From Bacillota bacterium (GTDB lineage Bacteria > Bacillota > Clostridia > Saccharofermentanales > DTU023), in assembly GCA_023622515.1 (NCBI GenBank), contig JAMNZB010000061.1:1-33090 (forward strand): a DNA stretch of 33,090 bases, given 5' to 3'. The position numbers and the translations under genes were made by a program. Positions 1-7,899 of the stretch are shown piece by piece; the first letter of the stretch is position 1, and each line of letters starts with the position of its first letter. The notes under the pieces are model-generated. The model searched no databases. It saw only the letters and a program-made list of their open reading frames with translations, and was not told where the DNA came from.

Positions 1-2628
1 ACTATTGTCGTCACCTGTAGGTGTAATCAAGCTGAGATCAACTAGGCTGTCCGTGACCGCCACATTCGTCAGGCTCACGTTGCCTGTGTTCGTCACCGTT
101 ACCGTGTAGGTAATTACTTCGCCAATGGCACTAAACGTCGTCTTGTCGGCACTCTTTACAACCGTCAGCAATGGTGTTGCTTTTTCCCATATGGCATATA
201 GCTCATTCTCACCATTATTATCTACAATAACAGAGGTGCCGGGTTGATACGTTGTTCCTGACCCATTCGCCAGGGTATTCCAGCCCTTAAAGAGATAGCC
301 TGATCGAGAAATACCAGTTGTTGCTAATTCTAAAACTGAGTGAGTTTCATTATTAGACAAGTTAACTACATGGGGGCCCCCCGTACCTTCGTTTGCATAA
401 TAAGTAATTTTAGTTGGCGATGGCTCAGGACCCCACTGAGCAATTAAGGTGATATCTGCTGTCATCAAAATTCTTTCGCCGGGATAATAGATTGTTTCGC
501 CGGCACTATCTTTCCAGCCTAAAAATACCTTGTTAGCAGGTGGAGTTGGTTCAGACATTGCTATTGCATGTGAATTAGGGGCATATATTTTATTATCAAC
601 AGGGGCTGTTCCGCCACCATTGGAATTATAAGTGACGCTATATCCACTACCGGGCAATTTAGGATACAACACGACACCGGTTTCCATAACAGGAGTATTA
701 AGAGGGAATATGGTATTTTCGCTACCTACTCTACGATACCAGGTAACATCATCTTGTGTCATACCGGGTGGCAATGTGGCCTCCGGAAAATATCCGGCCT
801 CAAGTAAAGTTTGTCCGCAATTCAATGTCACAGTGGTAGGCGTACCACCCTCCCAAATTGGATACCAAGTGAGTTCTACCGGTAGCACTTCCCACTTTGC
901 ATACAAAATAATGTTATTGGCCGGCATTTGACCGGTAAATGAGAAAGGGCTACCTCCAAGCGCTTCGTTGTCATACCACCCCTTGAATACATAGGTGATA
1001 TTGTCAACCGTTTTTGTGGTAATGTCCACCTGATAGGAATCCGGAGCTCGGCCTTCCAGCGGATCTTCATACAGAATGTTGATATTATCCACAGAAATAG
1101 GTCCGCCATTGGTATTGAAAGACAGGGTGTAGATGTTCCGCTCGTAGTATGTCCTTATTACACCATTGTGCGGATATACGTAACTAGTGGAGTATGTCGG
1201 ATTGGAGTTTGAGTACGGGAACCTGCCATACAACCTCTTCCAAGTAAATCCGGTCACGACTCTTCCACCAAAGAACTGTCCGGCTGTACCAGTTAAAGTC
1301 TTTATTGTGCCGATTACAACCCCGTCAGCATCCTGCTCAATAAACATTATCTGGGCACTAGTCCCATCATAACGACGAGTCAAAGCCAGATCTCTTGCCG
1401 GCATAATAGGTGCCTCGGTATGGGTAATACCATATTGACCAACAGTCATATCCCTCCAAACATAACCTGCAGGAAGATGAACTGCATTCGCATCCCAATG
1501 CTCTTTTGTTGAAGCACCAACTTTTACTATATAGCTCGAAATCAAGTCACCATTAGCCCAATGAAAACTAAACGTGAATGTTTTGCGCTGATAATACACA
1601 TTAACAATAGTAGTACCGTCACCGGAGATTGTCTTATTGGTCTCACTTGCAGCAGCATTGTAGGTAAAGTTAGTAAAATCCGCCCCATAGTGAGTACCGG
1701 AGTTTGGTGTTTCAAAGCTTGCAATCGAATCCGTAGTACCGGTGGCATCGTAATAAGTGGCATAGGAATAACCGGTATCCTCCGCATTCTCAAACCAATA
1801 AATGACTCGATAGGGTGTATCGTTGCGAGGCGTCCATGAAGCGGCAAGTTCGATATCACCGGTAACAGCTGTATCTAATAAATATGGCTGGTTATTCAGC
1901 ATCCATCCATTAAAATCATAACCGGCTTTGTTGCTCTCAGGAGTGAAGCCCGCAGACGTTAAACTCTCACCATTAGCTATGAATAAGGGAAGAACTTGTG
2001 TGCCGCCCTGTGCATCAAAGGTCACTTTGTGTAAATCTTTTGTTATCAGGTATAAGGTCGTATTTCCGGTAATTAGGCCGTTAAAATCATAGGCACTTCC
2101 ATTTGGTTCAGCAGACCAGTGAGAAAAGCTTTTTCTGGACTCCAGTGCATCCGCATAGGAAATACCATCGGCATTGACCTGGGCATTCGGCTCAACCTCT
2201 TTTACACCCAAGACAATCGTACCGCCCTGTGTATTTTCATATACAAAGCTAACTTTGTATTTACCGGCAAACTGAGCGTAGGCAGCAATGGTCTCCGTTG
2301 ATTGAACACTAACCTCTCCAAAAGTAATTGGATTGCCAGCGGTTTGGGCATCAAACCAACCTAAAAACTCAAAGCCGTACGGATGAGTCGGAGCAGCCGG
2401 TTCAAATAGTGTGTCACCATTTTTCACAATCTGCGTACTGATAGTTTGTCCATCAACTATAAAATTATACGTGTGGGTATAATCTACCGGACTAATAATA
2501 CTCCGTAAACTCATTCCTTCAGAGTAATCCGTGATACCCTTTTCAGCCAGCACGGTAGTGGGTGGCATCATAGAAAAAAGCATTATAGCAATGAGCAAAA
2601 ACGCTGTAAATTTCTGTAATCTATACAT
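1..2628 (-). CDS. Secreted InlB B-repeat (Listeria-Bacteroides repeat) surface protein, C-terminus outside window
   Basis: The frame is open from ATG 2628 to the left edge (876 codons, no stop seen), so the C-terminus and any sorting signal are missing. GGAGGAGATAGG lies just before the ATG. Residues 1-28 form a signal peptide with a hydrophobic core and a likely cut after VLA. Several InlB-type repeats follow. Each opens with a strand such as KVSFVYENTQGG (about 125), VTFDAQGG (202), YTLSFNTNGG (500), YSVTYNSNGGG (663) or ITYYANEGTGG (741), and most carry an F-x-GW motif (FLGWF, FNGWM, FKGWY, FLGWK, FKGWN). A YRVIYWFENAEDTGYSY segment near 273-289 is common in clostridial members of this group. 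From about 819 a DUF11-like bacterial Ig fold begins (ITYTVTVTNTGNVSLTNVAVTD). Family knowledge suggests an adhesin or other surface protein; the ligand is unknown. It follows the acidic secreted gene on the same strand. Confidence 0.88.
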   Translation of the reverse strand, partial: MYRLQKFTAFLLIAIMLFSMMPPTTVLAEKGITDYSEGMSLRSIISPVDYTHTYNFIVDGQTISTQIVKNGDTLFEPAAPTHPYGFEFLGWFDAQTAGNPITFGEVSVQSTETIAAYAQFAGKYKVSFVYENTQGGTIVLGVKEVEPNAQVNADGISYADALESRKSFSHWSAEPNGSAYDFNGLITGNTTLYLITKDLHKVTFDAQGGTQVLPLFIANGESLTSAGFTPESNKAGYDFNGWMLNNQPYLLDTAVTGDIELAASWTPRNDTPYRVIYWFENAEDTGYSYATYYDATGTTDSIASFETPNSGTHYGADFTNFTYNAAASETNKTISGDGTTIVNVYYQRKTFTFSFHWANGDLISSYIVKVGASTKEHWDANAVHLPAGYVWRDMTVGQYGITHTEAPIMPARDLALTRRYDGTSAQIMFIEQDADGVVIGTIKTLTGTAGQFFGGRVVTGFTWKRLYGRFPYSNSNPTYSTSYVYPHNGVIRTYYERNIYTLSFNTNGGPISVDNINILYEDPLEGRAPDSYQVDITTKTVDNITYVFKGWYDNEALGGSPFSFTGQMPANNIILYAKWEVLPVELTWYPIWEGGTPTTVTLNCGQTLLEAGYFPEATLPPGMTQDDVTWYRRVGSENTIFPLNTPVMETGVVLYPKLPGSGYSVTYNSNGGGTAPVDNKIYAPNSHAIAMSEPTPPANKVFLGWKDSAGETIYYPGERILMTADITLIAQWGPEPSPTKITYYANEGTGGPHVVNLSNNETHSVLELATTGISRSGYLFKGWNTLANGSGTTYQPGTSVIVDNNGENELYAIWEKATPLLTVVKSADKTTFSAIGEVITYTVTVTNTGNVSLTNVAVTDSLVDLSLITPTGDDNS

Positions 2629-2683
2629 CTTTCCTATCTCCTCCAAAAGGTATATCAAGCCTGCCAAAGCAGAAATTTAAATA

Positions 2684-2708
2684 CAAAAAGCCAAGTTCAC
2701 ACCCGGCT
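2684..2708 (-). terminator. Rho-independent terminator between the two secreted-protein genes
   Basis: On the minus strand, 12 bases after the stop of the acidic protein, AGCCGGG-TGTGAA-CTTGGCT forms a 7-bp stem with two G-T pairs and is followed by TTTTTG. It would reduce readthrough into the InlB-repeat gene. Confidence 0.6.
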
Positions 2709-2720
2709 CTGTTTTTACAC

Positions 2721-3806
2721 TTACTTCTCTTCAATCTCTACATCTGTGATATCCACTGCAAGCCGAAAAAGCCAATCAAGATTTTCTTCGCTAAGAACGA
2801 GGGTGTAGCTTTCTCCCTCAGCATTCAAATCTTGCCAGTCGGCATCATGCGACTTCTTGACCTGCCAGCGGACAGTGTACTCTAAGCCCTCATAGCCGGA
2901 TAAACGAGCACGAAGAGTAACAATATCACCAAGCTGAGGAGCCCTTTTACTTCCCCAGTCAACATAAAAGTCCAGCTTACGATCAGGGTTTGAGGACTCT
3001 AGGTCTGCCAAGGCATCTTGACCTGCTTTACCGGATGATGCCTTATCAGGGATTTCAGCAGGCAAAGTCTCCTCCATGTCAAGACCCTCTTCTGTTTCAA
3101 TCAAGTCACCGGCGTCCTCATTTGTAGAAGTTGCCTCCTCTGGCGGAGAATCTTCCTCCTCAGGAAGCATTAGCTCTTCATCACTCGGCATTAATGCGTC
3201 AAGCATCTCAAGAAGCAGAGCATCTATTTCGCCCTCATCGGCAATAACTTCTTCACCGTCAATGAATAGAATATCTTCCAGCTCTTCGACCGGAATATCT
3301 TCTGCCTCTTCATCTTTGAGTTCATCAAGGGGGAAAACATCATCTTCTGTGGCTTCCGCAACAGCTTCTATAGAAATTAATACCCTAACCAGATCTATGC
3401 TTCCGTCCGGATACACGACAATAACAAAGGCTAATTTTTGTTCTGCCACAGATGTATCCAAAACATAGTTACCAAACATTTCCTCCGGATCCTCGTATAA
3501 AGCTTCTTGATTGAATGTATCCACTTCATACTTCATATCGTCCAGGAAAAAACACCGGGTTCCTATGGGCAGTTCGCCAAGGTTGGCAATGGAGTCTTCA
3601 GCAAGGACCTCATAGCCAACTTCAACTGTTTGTTCCTTCGCTATAGGCTCAAACAGCTCCTTTTGATAGGGGTTCCTTGCTTCCTCCGCTGCTGCAAAAC
3701 CCTCATTTTCTGCTTGATTTGTAGCAAAGACTTCGTTCGGCACTATTCGTATAAAAGCGAACAGTAGTAACAATATTGCCAATACGAATGCTGTATATTT
3801 CTTCAT
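2721..3806 (-). CDS. Secreted acidic protein with C-terminal Ig-like segment, function unknown
   Basis: A protein of 361 residues. The frame could open at TTG 3821, but the AGGAGG inside that extension is the ribosome site for ATG 3806, 9 bases further on, so the start is set there. Residues 1-28 are a signal peptide (MKKYTAFVLAILLLLFAF...). The middle, roughly 130-260, is very rich in Glu and Asp with short EEE and DE runs and looks like a flexible acidic spacer. The last 90 residues (from DRKLDFYVDWG, through LRARLSGYEGLEYTVRWQ, to WLFRLAVDI) resemble the small Ig-like domains found in clostridial cell-surface proteins. No catalytic motif and no LPXTG signal are visible. It sits just upstream of the InlB-repeat gene on the same strand, so the two may form a surface pair; that is inference. 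Confidence 0.75.
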   Translation of the reverse strand: MKKYTAFVLAILLLLFAFIRIVPNEVFATNQAENEGFAAAEEARNPYQKELFEPIAKEQTVEVGYEVLAEDSIANLGELPIGTRCFFLDDMKYEVDTFNQEALYEDPEEMFGNYVLDTSVAEQKLAFVIVVYPDGSIDLVRVLISIEAVAEATEDDVFPLDELKDEEAEDIPVEELEDILFIDGEEVIADEGEIDALLLEMLDALMPSDEELMLPEEEDSPPEEATSTNEDAGDLIETEEGLDMEETLPAEIPDKASSGKAGQDALADLESSNPDRKLDFYVDWGSKRAPQLGDIVTLRARLSGYEGLEYTVRWQVKKSHDADWQDLNAEGESYTLVLSEENLDWLFRLAVDITDVEIEEK

Positions 3807-3948
3807 TTCAAACCTCCTCAAGACTAGACATAGCTAGTGTTCTTTATCTCAGACCTCCATGCTCTAAGCCTGCAGGTAGCACATTGAAAGCAGCAAAATG
3901 CTCTTTAGCGTTTTCTTTATATAGCAATATAAGATTCAACCTCCGAAA

Positions 3949-3977
3949 ATCTTAACAACCTCTTAATTGTCTGTCAA
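3949..3977 (-). promoter_or_regulatory. Sigma-A type promoter for the acidic secreted protein
   Basis: On the minus strand TTGACA is followed by 17 bases and TAAGAT. The -35 box is perfect; the -10 matches 4 of 6. The start codon lies about 140 bases downstream, giving a long leader. Confidence 0.55.
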
Positions 3978-4088
3978 TTACTTATCGGAATTTTTATTAT
4001 CTTATTGCTTTTAATCCATGACATTTTGACCCGTGCAAAAAGCAGCAAAATTTAGTCATCGTTAGTATAAAGAAGATTAAATCAGCCA

Positions 4089-4108
4089 TAAAAGGAACTG
4101 CACCCCTT
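4089..4108 (-). terminator. Weak candidate terminator after the Mur ligase gene
   Basis: On the minus strand AAGGGG-TGCAG-TTCCTT can form 6 pairs, two of them G-T, followed by TTAT. It lies 15 bases past the stop. The stem is weak and the T-tract short. Confidence 0.3.
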
Positions 4109-4122
4109 GTGTAACAACCAAG

Positions 4123-5718
4123 CTACCAACCACATACCCGCCCTTGCAGAGGAGCCAGAATCCTCTCCTTGTTTTCCGGGTCTGCCTCGGCTAATTTGTG
4201 CAAGGCAATGCGGGCTCCGGCATCCATGCCTTGGCAGCCGGCAAGCAGGATAATATCCCCTGCTGTGGCCTCTTGCAGACAGAAATCTATGGCCTCTTCC
4301 AAGCGGTCTTTTATCTCATATGATAGGTCATTCTTCTTCATTTCCTCGACAAACACAGCTTCTTCCTCGGGAAGAACTTCATCGTAGTGGCCGACCGTAT
4401 CTTTTGACCGGGTTGCCACAAAGGCTTTCACCCTCAGCTTGGGCAAGCATTCATTCAGGGCGGTAATATTTTCCCGATTTACCGTAACACCGCGTTTACC
4501 GCGGATAGCATAGGCCATGATTAAATTCTTGTAGTCCATCTTACTCAGGGTTTCCAGGGTCATATCAATATTTTTACCATTGGCAAAATGGTCATCAAAG
4601 ATGCGATATTCACCGGCATAGACTTCCTGGAAACGTCTTTCCACCCCGCCGTATTTTTCAATCGCCGTAATACAGGTGGTTAAGGGGGCCCCCATGGCCA
4701 GAGCGGCACTGATGGCCGCAAGGGCATTATAGACGGAGTGGTAGCCGGGTACTTTAAGTTTTAAAGGATATCTGCCTTGGGGTAGTTTTCGCAGGTCTGG
4801 CAGGCCTCTCTTGGGTTCATTTTTTGCCTTTCTATGCAATCGACTCGTATCAATTAGCAAATCAAACTCGGCAAAACCTGTGGATAAGTCAATATTCTCC
4901 GCACGGACATCGGCTTCTTTTGCTGTGCCGAAGCGTAAGATACGACAGGCTAGTTCATCAGCCAGCGAACGGCTATATTCATCATCCTGGTTTAGAATGG
5001 CAACAGCTCCCGGGACAAGCCTATCCAAAACTTTTCTTTTTTCGGCAAAATAGGCTTCCATACTTCCATGATAGTCCAGGTGCTCACGGCCTAAGTTGAT
5101 AAAGGCAATCACATCAAAGTCTGTGTTTTTCGGCCGGTGTTGGTGAATTCCAATGGAGGATATTTCCATAACGGCATGTTCTATACCGTTATCCACCATA
5201 TCGCGGAAGTAGCCCTGTAAGTCAATAGAGTCCGGTGTTGTCATATGGGATTCGATTTCTTCATTGCCTGCTTCATAGGAGACAGTCCCAATTAGGCCAC
5301 AGTTATAGCCGGCCGTTTCAATAATGTTACGATACATTAGACTTGTTGTCGTTTTTCCATTAGAACCGGTAATACCACAAAGTTTTAAGGCGCGACTGGC
5401 ATTTCCATAAAATCGCGAGGCAAGGTCTGCCTGAAAAGACCGGGAATTGCTGACTAATACTTGTGGTAAATCAAGCGTATTATTTATTTCTTCGACAACA
5501 GCAAGCAGGGCACCCTTTTCTTTTGCCTCAGGCAAATAGGCATGACCATCTGTTTCAAAGCCGCGTACGGCAATAAAAATGTCCCCTGCTTCCAGCTTAC
5601 GAGAGTCAATCCTAAGATTCTTCACCGCTTGGTCGGCAAGTTCTCCCCAAACATCGGGTGTTTTTAGAACAGCTAACCCTTTAAAAAGATCCGCAACTTT
5701 TACCGCTTTTTTTGGCAT
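4123..5718 (-). CDS. Mur ligase family protein, MurE-like but divergent in its C-terminal domain
   Basis: A protein of 531 residues. ATG 5718 has GGAGGAGG 9 bases upstream. The N-terminal and central domains are MurE-like: LRIDSRKLEAGDIFIAVRG (about 35-53), the ATP loop GITGSNGKTTT (115-125), the HMTTPDSIDL segment (158-167), MEISSIGIHQHR (184-195), NLGREHLDYHG (208-218), and a lysine at about 227 where MurE carries a carbamylated lysine. The C-terminal domain departs from MurE: DDHFANGKNI replaces the usual DYAHTPD stretch, RGKRGVTVNRENI replaces the GGDRDxxKRP region, and the DNPR motif that recognises diaminopimelate is absent. It is therefore an ATP-dependent amide ligase of the Mur fold, but I would not call it the diaminopimelate-adding enzyme. 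It may use another amino acid or another acceptor. It appears to be a single-gene unit with its own promoter. Confidence 0.8.
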   Translation of the reverse strand: MPKKAVKVADLFKGLAVLKTPDVWGELADQAVKNLRIDSRKLEAGDIFIAVRGFETDGHAYLPEAKEKGALLAVVEEINNTLDLPQVLVSNSRSFQADLASRFYGNASRALKLCGITGSNGKTTTSLMYRNIIETAGYNCGLIGTVSYEAGNEEIESHMTTPDSIDLQGYFRDMVDNGIEHAVMEISSIGIHQHRPKNTDFDVIAFINLGREHLDYHGSMEAYFAEKRKVLDRLVPGAVAILNQDDEYSRSLADELACRILRFGTAKEADVRAENIDLSTGFAEFDLLIDTSRLHRKAKNEPKRGLPDLRKLPQGRYPLKLKVPGYHSVYNALAAISAALAMGAPLTTCITAIEKYGGVERRFQEVYAGEYRIFDDHFANGKNIDMTLETLSKMDYKNLIMAYAIRGKRGVTVNRENITALNECLPKLRVKAFVATRSKDTVGHYDEVLPEEEAVFVEEMKKNDLSYEIKDRLEEAIDFCLQEATAGDIILLAGCQGMDAGARIALHKLAEADPENKERILAPLQGRVCGW

Positions 5719-5745
5719 GGTCTATATCCTCCTCCACTGTATGCA

Positions 5746-5774
5746 TATATATAGATGATGTTTTTTGCTTGCAA
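5746..5774 (-). promoter_or_regulatory. Candidate promoter of the Mur ligase gene
   Basis: On the minus strand TTGCAA, 17 bases, then TATATA. Each box matches 4 of 6. It is about 28 bases upstream of the ATG. Confidence 0.4.
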
Positions 5775-5817
5775 AGTAAAGCGTACATCATAATTCCATT
5801 TATTTTGTCATATTACA

Positions 5818-6633
5818 TTAAAATAGCCCCCACTTTTTCTCCAGAAAAAGAATAAGGCGGGTGGGGAAAATTTTTGCTGCCAGCCGGATGAGCTTTCCGC
5901 TCAAGGAGCTAATGGATAGGTCTTTTCCTGAATAGCTGTCCTTTATTGCTTTTTCTACAACATCCTCCGGCTTTTCTAAGCCGAGATTTTTCAGATTCCT
6001 GGTCTGCTCTGACATATTGGCGTGAGACAAAAACTCTGTTTCCATCAGGTTAGGACACACACAAAGCACATTGATACCCCGTTTTTTCCACTCTTGGTGG
6101 AGGGCACGGGAAAAATGCAGCACGTAGGTCTTGGATGCGGCATAGCTGGCGTAGTTGGGCTGGGGCAAAAAAGCAGATACCGAAGAAATCTGAAAGACAT
6201 GGGAATCTTTTGCCAGATATGGAGAAAGAAGATAGGTCATTTTTTCCAGGGCAAAAATATTAAGTTGGAGACAGTTATTAAGGCTAACTTCTTCCTGTTC
6301 AGAAAAGCAGCCCTGCTTTCCATAACCGGCTGAATTGACCAAATATTTAACAAATACATTGGCTTTCTGACTTTCCTCTTTCAAGGCTTCCATAATCTTC
6401 CGGTAGTTCTCTTCCTCCAGCAAGTCCAGGGCGAATATCCGGCAAGGCAGGTCCAACTCAGCGGCCAACTTTTCCAAACGTTCCCGGCGTCTGGCCAAAA
6501 GCCACAACTCATCAACGGCCTTCTCGGATGAAAGCTGAGAAATCTGCCGGGCAAACTCCTCACCTAATCCCGACGAGGCCCCGGTAATAAGGGCAATTTT
6601 TTTTACCGAAAGGCTTGTCTTGCAATCTGTCAT
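5818..6633 (-). CDS. Short-chain dehydrogenase/reductase (SDR family)
   Basis: A protein of 271 residues with the classical SDR layout: cofactor loop TGASSGLG at 17-24, the NSAGYG strand end in the middle, the catalytic serine region SSVSAF, and YAASK as the Tyr-x-x-x-Lys active site, followed by a CPNLMETEF segment. It is most like the cytosolic DltE/YqjQ-type SDRs of Firmicutes, which act with NAD(P)H on unknown carbonyl or hydroxyl substrates. ATG 6633 has only a weak ribosome site (GGGATTG), but the promoter 22 bases upstream leaves no room for another start. The C-terminus carries a short basic hydrophobic tail. No neighbour indicates a substrate. Confidence 0.85.
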   Translation of the reverse strand: MTDCKTSLSVKKIALITGASSGLGEEFARQISQLSSEKAVDELWLLARRRERLEKLAAELDLPCRIFALDLLEEENYRKIMEALKEESQKANVFVKYLVNSAGYGKQGCFSEQEEVSLNNCLQLNIFALEKMTYLLSPYLAKDSHVFQISSVSAFLPQPNYASYAASKTYVLHFSRALHQEWKKRGINVLCVCPNLMETEFLSHANMSEQTRNLKNLGLEKPEDVVEKAIKDSYSGKDLSISSLSGKLIRLAAKIFPTRLILFLEKKWGLF

Positions 6634-6654
6634 TTTGTCAATCCCGTAAATCCT

Positions 6655-6683
6655 ATTATACCTGTTATCTATTAATCTATTAA
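6655..6683 (-). promoter_or_regulatory. Promoter of the SDR gene
   Basis: On the minus strand TTAATA, 17 bases, then a perfect TATAAT. Transcription would start about 15 bases before the ATG, giving a very short leader. Confidence 0.6.
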
Positions 6684-6789
6684 AATCCCCCTCCTTTAAA
6701 AAGAGGGAAAACTTCTATAATTAGGCTGGCATAAAATCTAATGCCATACTAACAAAAAGAGACTCTTCCCTCAATAATTCCTTTTTCCT

Positions 6790-6818
6790 TTGACAGGCAA
6801 TATTGTCTCGGCTAGACT
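6790..6818 (+). promoter_or_regulatory. Promoter of ptb-buk with overlapping small dyad
   Basis: TTGACA (6790-6795), 17 bases, then TAGACT (6813-6818). The -35 is perfect. A short inverted repeat, GTCT-CGGCT-AGAC (6805-6817), overlaps the -10 box and could be an operator, though arms of 4 bases are short. Confidence 0.6.
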
Positions 6819-6859
6819 TCAGTTATAGACCAACAAAATATTTGCTAAGTCTGTGAGGA

Positions 6860-6912
6860 TTAGCCTTTGAGGAAGGGCTAACAGAATGTCCTCAAGACTT
6901 TACATGAGGAGG
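6860..6912 (+). promoter_or_regulatory. ptb leader with mutually exclusive hairpins that can hide the ribosome site
   Basis: TTAGCC (6860-6865) pairs with GGCTAA (6876-6881). TTGAGGA (6867-6873) in its loop can instead pair with TCCTCAA (6889-6895). The same TCCTCA (6889-6894) can pair with TGAGGA (6905-6910), which is part of the AGGAGG ribosome site of ptb. These three pairings compete, as in translational attenuators. No ligand or protein is suggested by the sequence. Confidence 0.45.
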
Positions 6913-6917
6913 TATGT

Positions 6918-7829
6918 ATGATTAGATCTTTCCAAGAAATTGTGGATGCGTTAAAGAAAGAAAAGGCACCGAAAATTGCTGTTGCCGCTGCCGCTGATGA
7001 CGATGTTTTAGCCTCTGTCTTGCACGCAAAAAGAGAAGGTATTGCCGAGCCGATTCTTATCGGTAGTAAAAAGGACATTGAGGACCTTGCCAAAGAGCAC
7101 GCTTTTGACATCTCGGCCTGTGAAATCCTTGATGAGGAAGACCCGATAGCCGCTTCTGCCCTGGCTGTAAAACTTGTCCGAGAGCAAAAAGCGGACACCC
7201 TGATGAAGGGTCTGGTCGGTACTTCCGTGGTCCTAAAAGCCGTGCTTAATAGAGAAAGCGGTATTCGCTCAGGCAAGCTCCTATCCCACCTGGGTATGTT
7301 TTATAGCGAAGCCCAAAAACGTTTTCTCTTTATCAGTGACGCTGCGATTAATATTGCACCGGATGTTGACACCAAAGAAAATATCATCAACAACACTGTC
7401 CGGGCAATGCATCTTCTAGGCTATGAAAACCCCAAAGTTGGTTGTATTTGCGCCTTGGAAAAAGTAAACCCGGCCATGCCGGCTACCCTTGATGCGGAAG
7501 AGCTGGTCAAACGAAATCAGAATGGGCAAATCAAAGGCTGTACGGTTTCCGGACCCTTTGCCCTGGACAATGCACTCTCTACGGAATCCGCCAAGTTAAA
7601 GGGTGTTTCCTGGGCAAATGCCGGGGAAATTGATTTTTTACTCATGCCACAAATTGAAGCAGGCAACGTCTTATACAAGGCACTAACCACGATTGCTAAG
7701 GTAGAAGGAGCGGGGGTGGTCCTTGGCGCAAAGGTGCCGGTCATTTTAAGTTCACGTGCGGATAGCGAAGAGACCAAGTTTAATTCCATTGCTCTCGCCT
7801 CTTACCTGGCTGTGAAGGCAAAAAAATAA
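6918..7829 (+). CDS. ptb: Phosphate butyryltransferase
   Basis: A protein of 303 residues, the family's usual length. It moves the butyryl group of butyryl-CoA to phosphate, giving butyryl phosphate for Buk. The whole length matches the phosphate acetyl/butyryltransferase fold: an N-terminal IAVAAAADDDVLASVLHA segment, then LMKGLVGTSVVLKAVL, LLSHLGMFY, FLFISDAAINIAPD near 120-140, and the C-terminal LMPQIEAGNVLYKAL and GAKVPVILSSRADS motifs. ATG 6918 has AGGAGG 5 bases upstream. Another ATG at 6914 sits only 1 base after the ribosome site and reads just three codons before a stop. buk follows after 70 bases on the same strand, so the two form the classic butyrate-kinase operon. A leader structure may regulate translation. 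Confidence 0.95.
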   Translation: MIRSFQEIVDALKKEKAPKIAVAAAADDDVLASVLHAKREGIAEPILIGSKKDIEDLAKEHAFDISACEILDEEDPIAASALAVKLVREQKADTLMKGLVGTSVVLKAVLNRESGIRSGKLLSHLGMFYSEAQKRFLFISDAAINIAPDVDTKENIINNTVRAMHLLGYENPKVGCICALEKVNPAMPATLDAEELVKRNQNGQIKGCTVSGPFALDNALSTESAKLKGVSWANAGEIDFLLMPQIEAGNVLYKALTTIAKVEGAGVVLGAKVPVILSSRADSEETKFNSIALASYLAVKAKK

Positions 7830-7899
7830 GATAAGATTTGAAGGAATAATGGCTATTCTGGCAAAAAATAAGCTGTAATTGATTAAAGGAGATAATAAA

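Larger units (their letters stand above)
3807..4122. other. AT-rich intergenic region without a gene
   Basis: No coding frame is convincing here. The region holds the promoter of the acidic secreted gene (3949-3977), a roughly 140-base leader, a weak terminator for the Mur ligase gene (4089-4108), and two copies of AAAGCAGCAAAAT (3887-3899 and 4039-4051). In sequence this AT-rich the direct repeat may be chance. Confidence 0.6.

Noticed and set aside
1542-1859. Short frames on both strands between about 600 and 2300
   Set aside because: All lie within the continuous InlB-repeat coding frame, which has a signal peptide, repeats and a good ribosome site. The short frames have none of these.
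3076-3468. Plus-strand frame rich in serine, 130 codons
   Set aside because: It is the mirror of the Glu/Asp-rich spacer of the secreted acidic protein: GAA/GAG codons read backwards give serine codons. No ribosome site or family match.
3887-4051. Two AAAGCAGCAAAAT copies as a possible mobile-element target repeat
   Set aside because: Only 13 bases, AT-rich, with 139 bases of non-coding DNA between and no inverted ends or transposase.
6914-6925. ATG 4 bases upstream of the ptb start, in another frame
   Set aside because: It is 1 base from the AGGAGG and reads only three codons before TAG. It could be a minimal upstream frame, but the spacing makes initiation unlikely.
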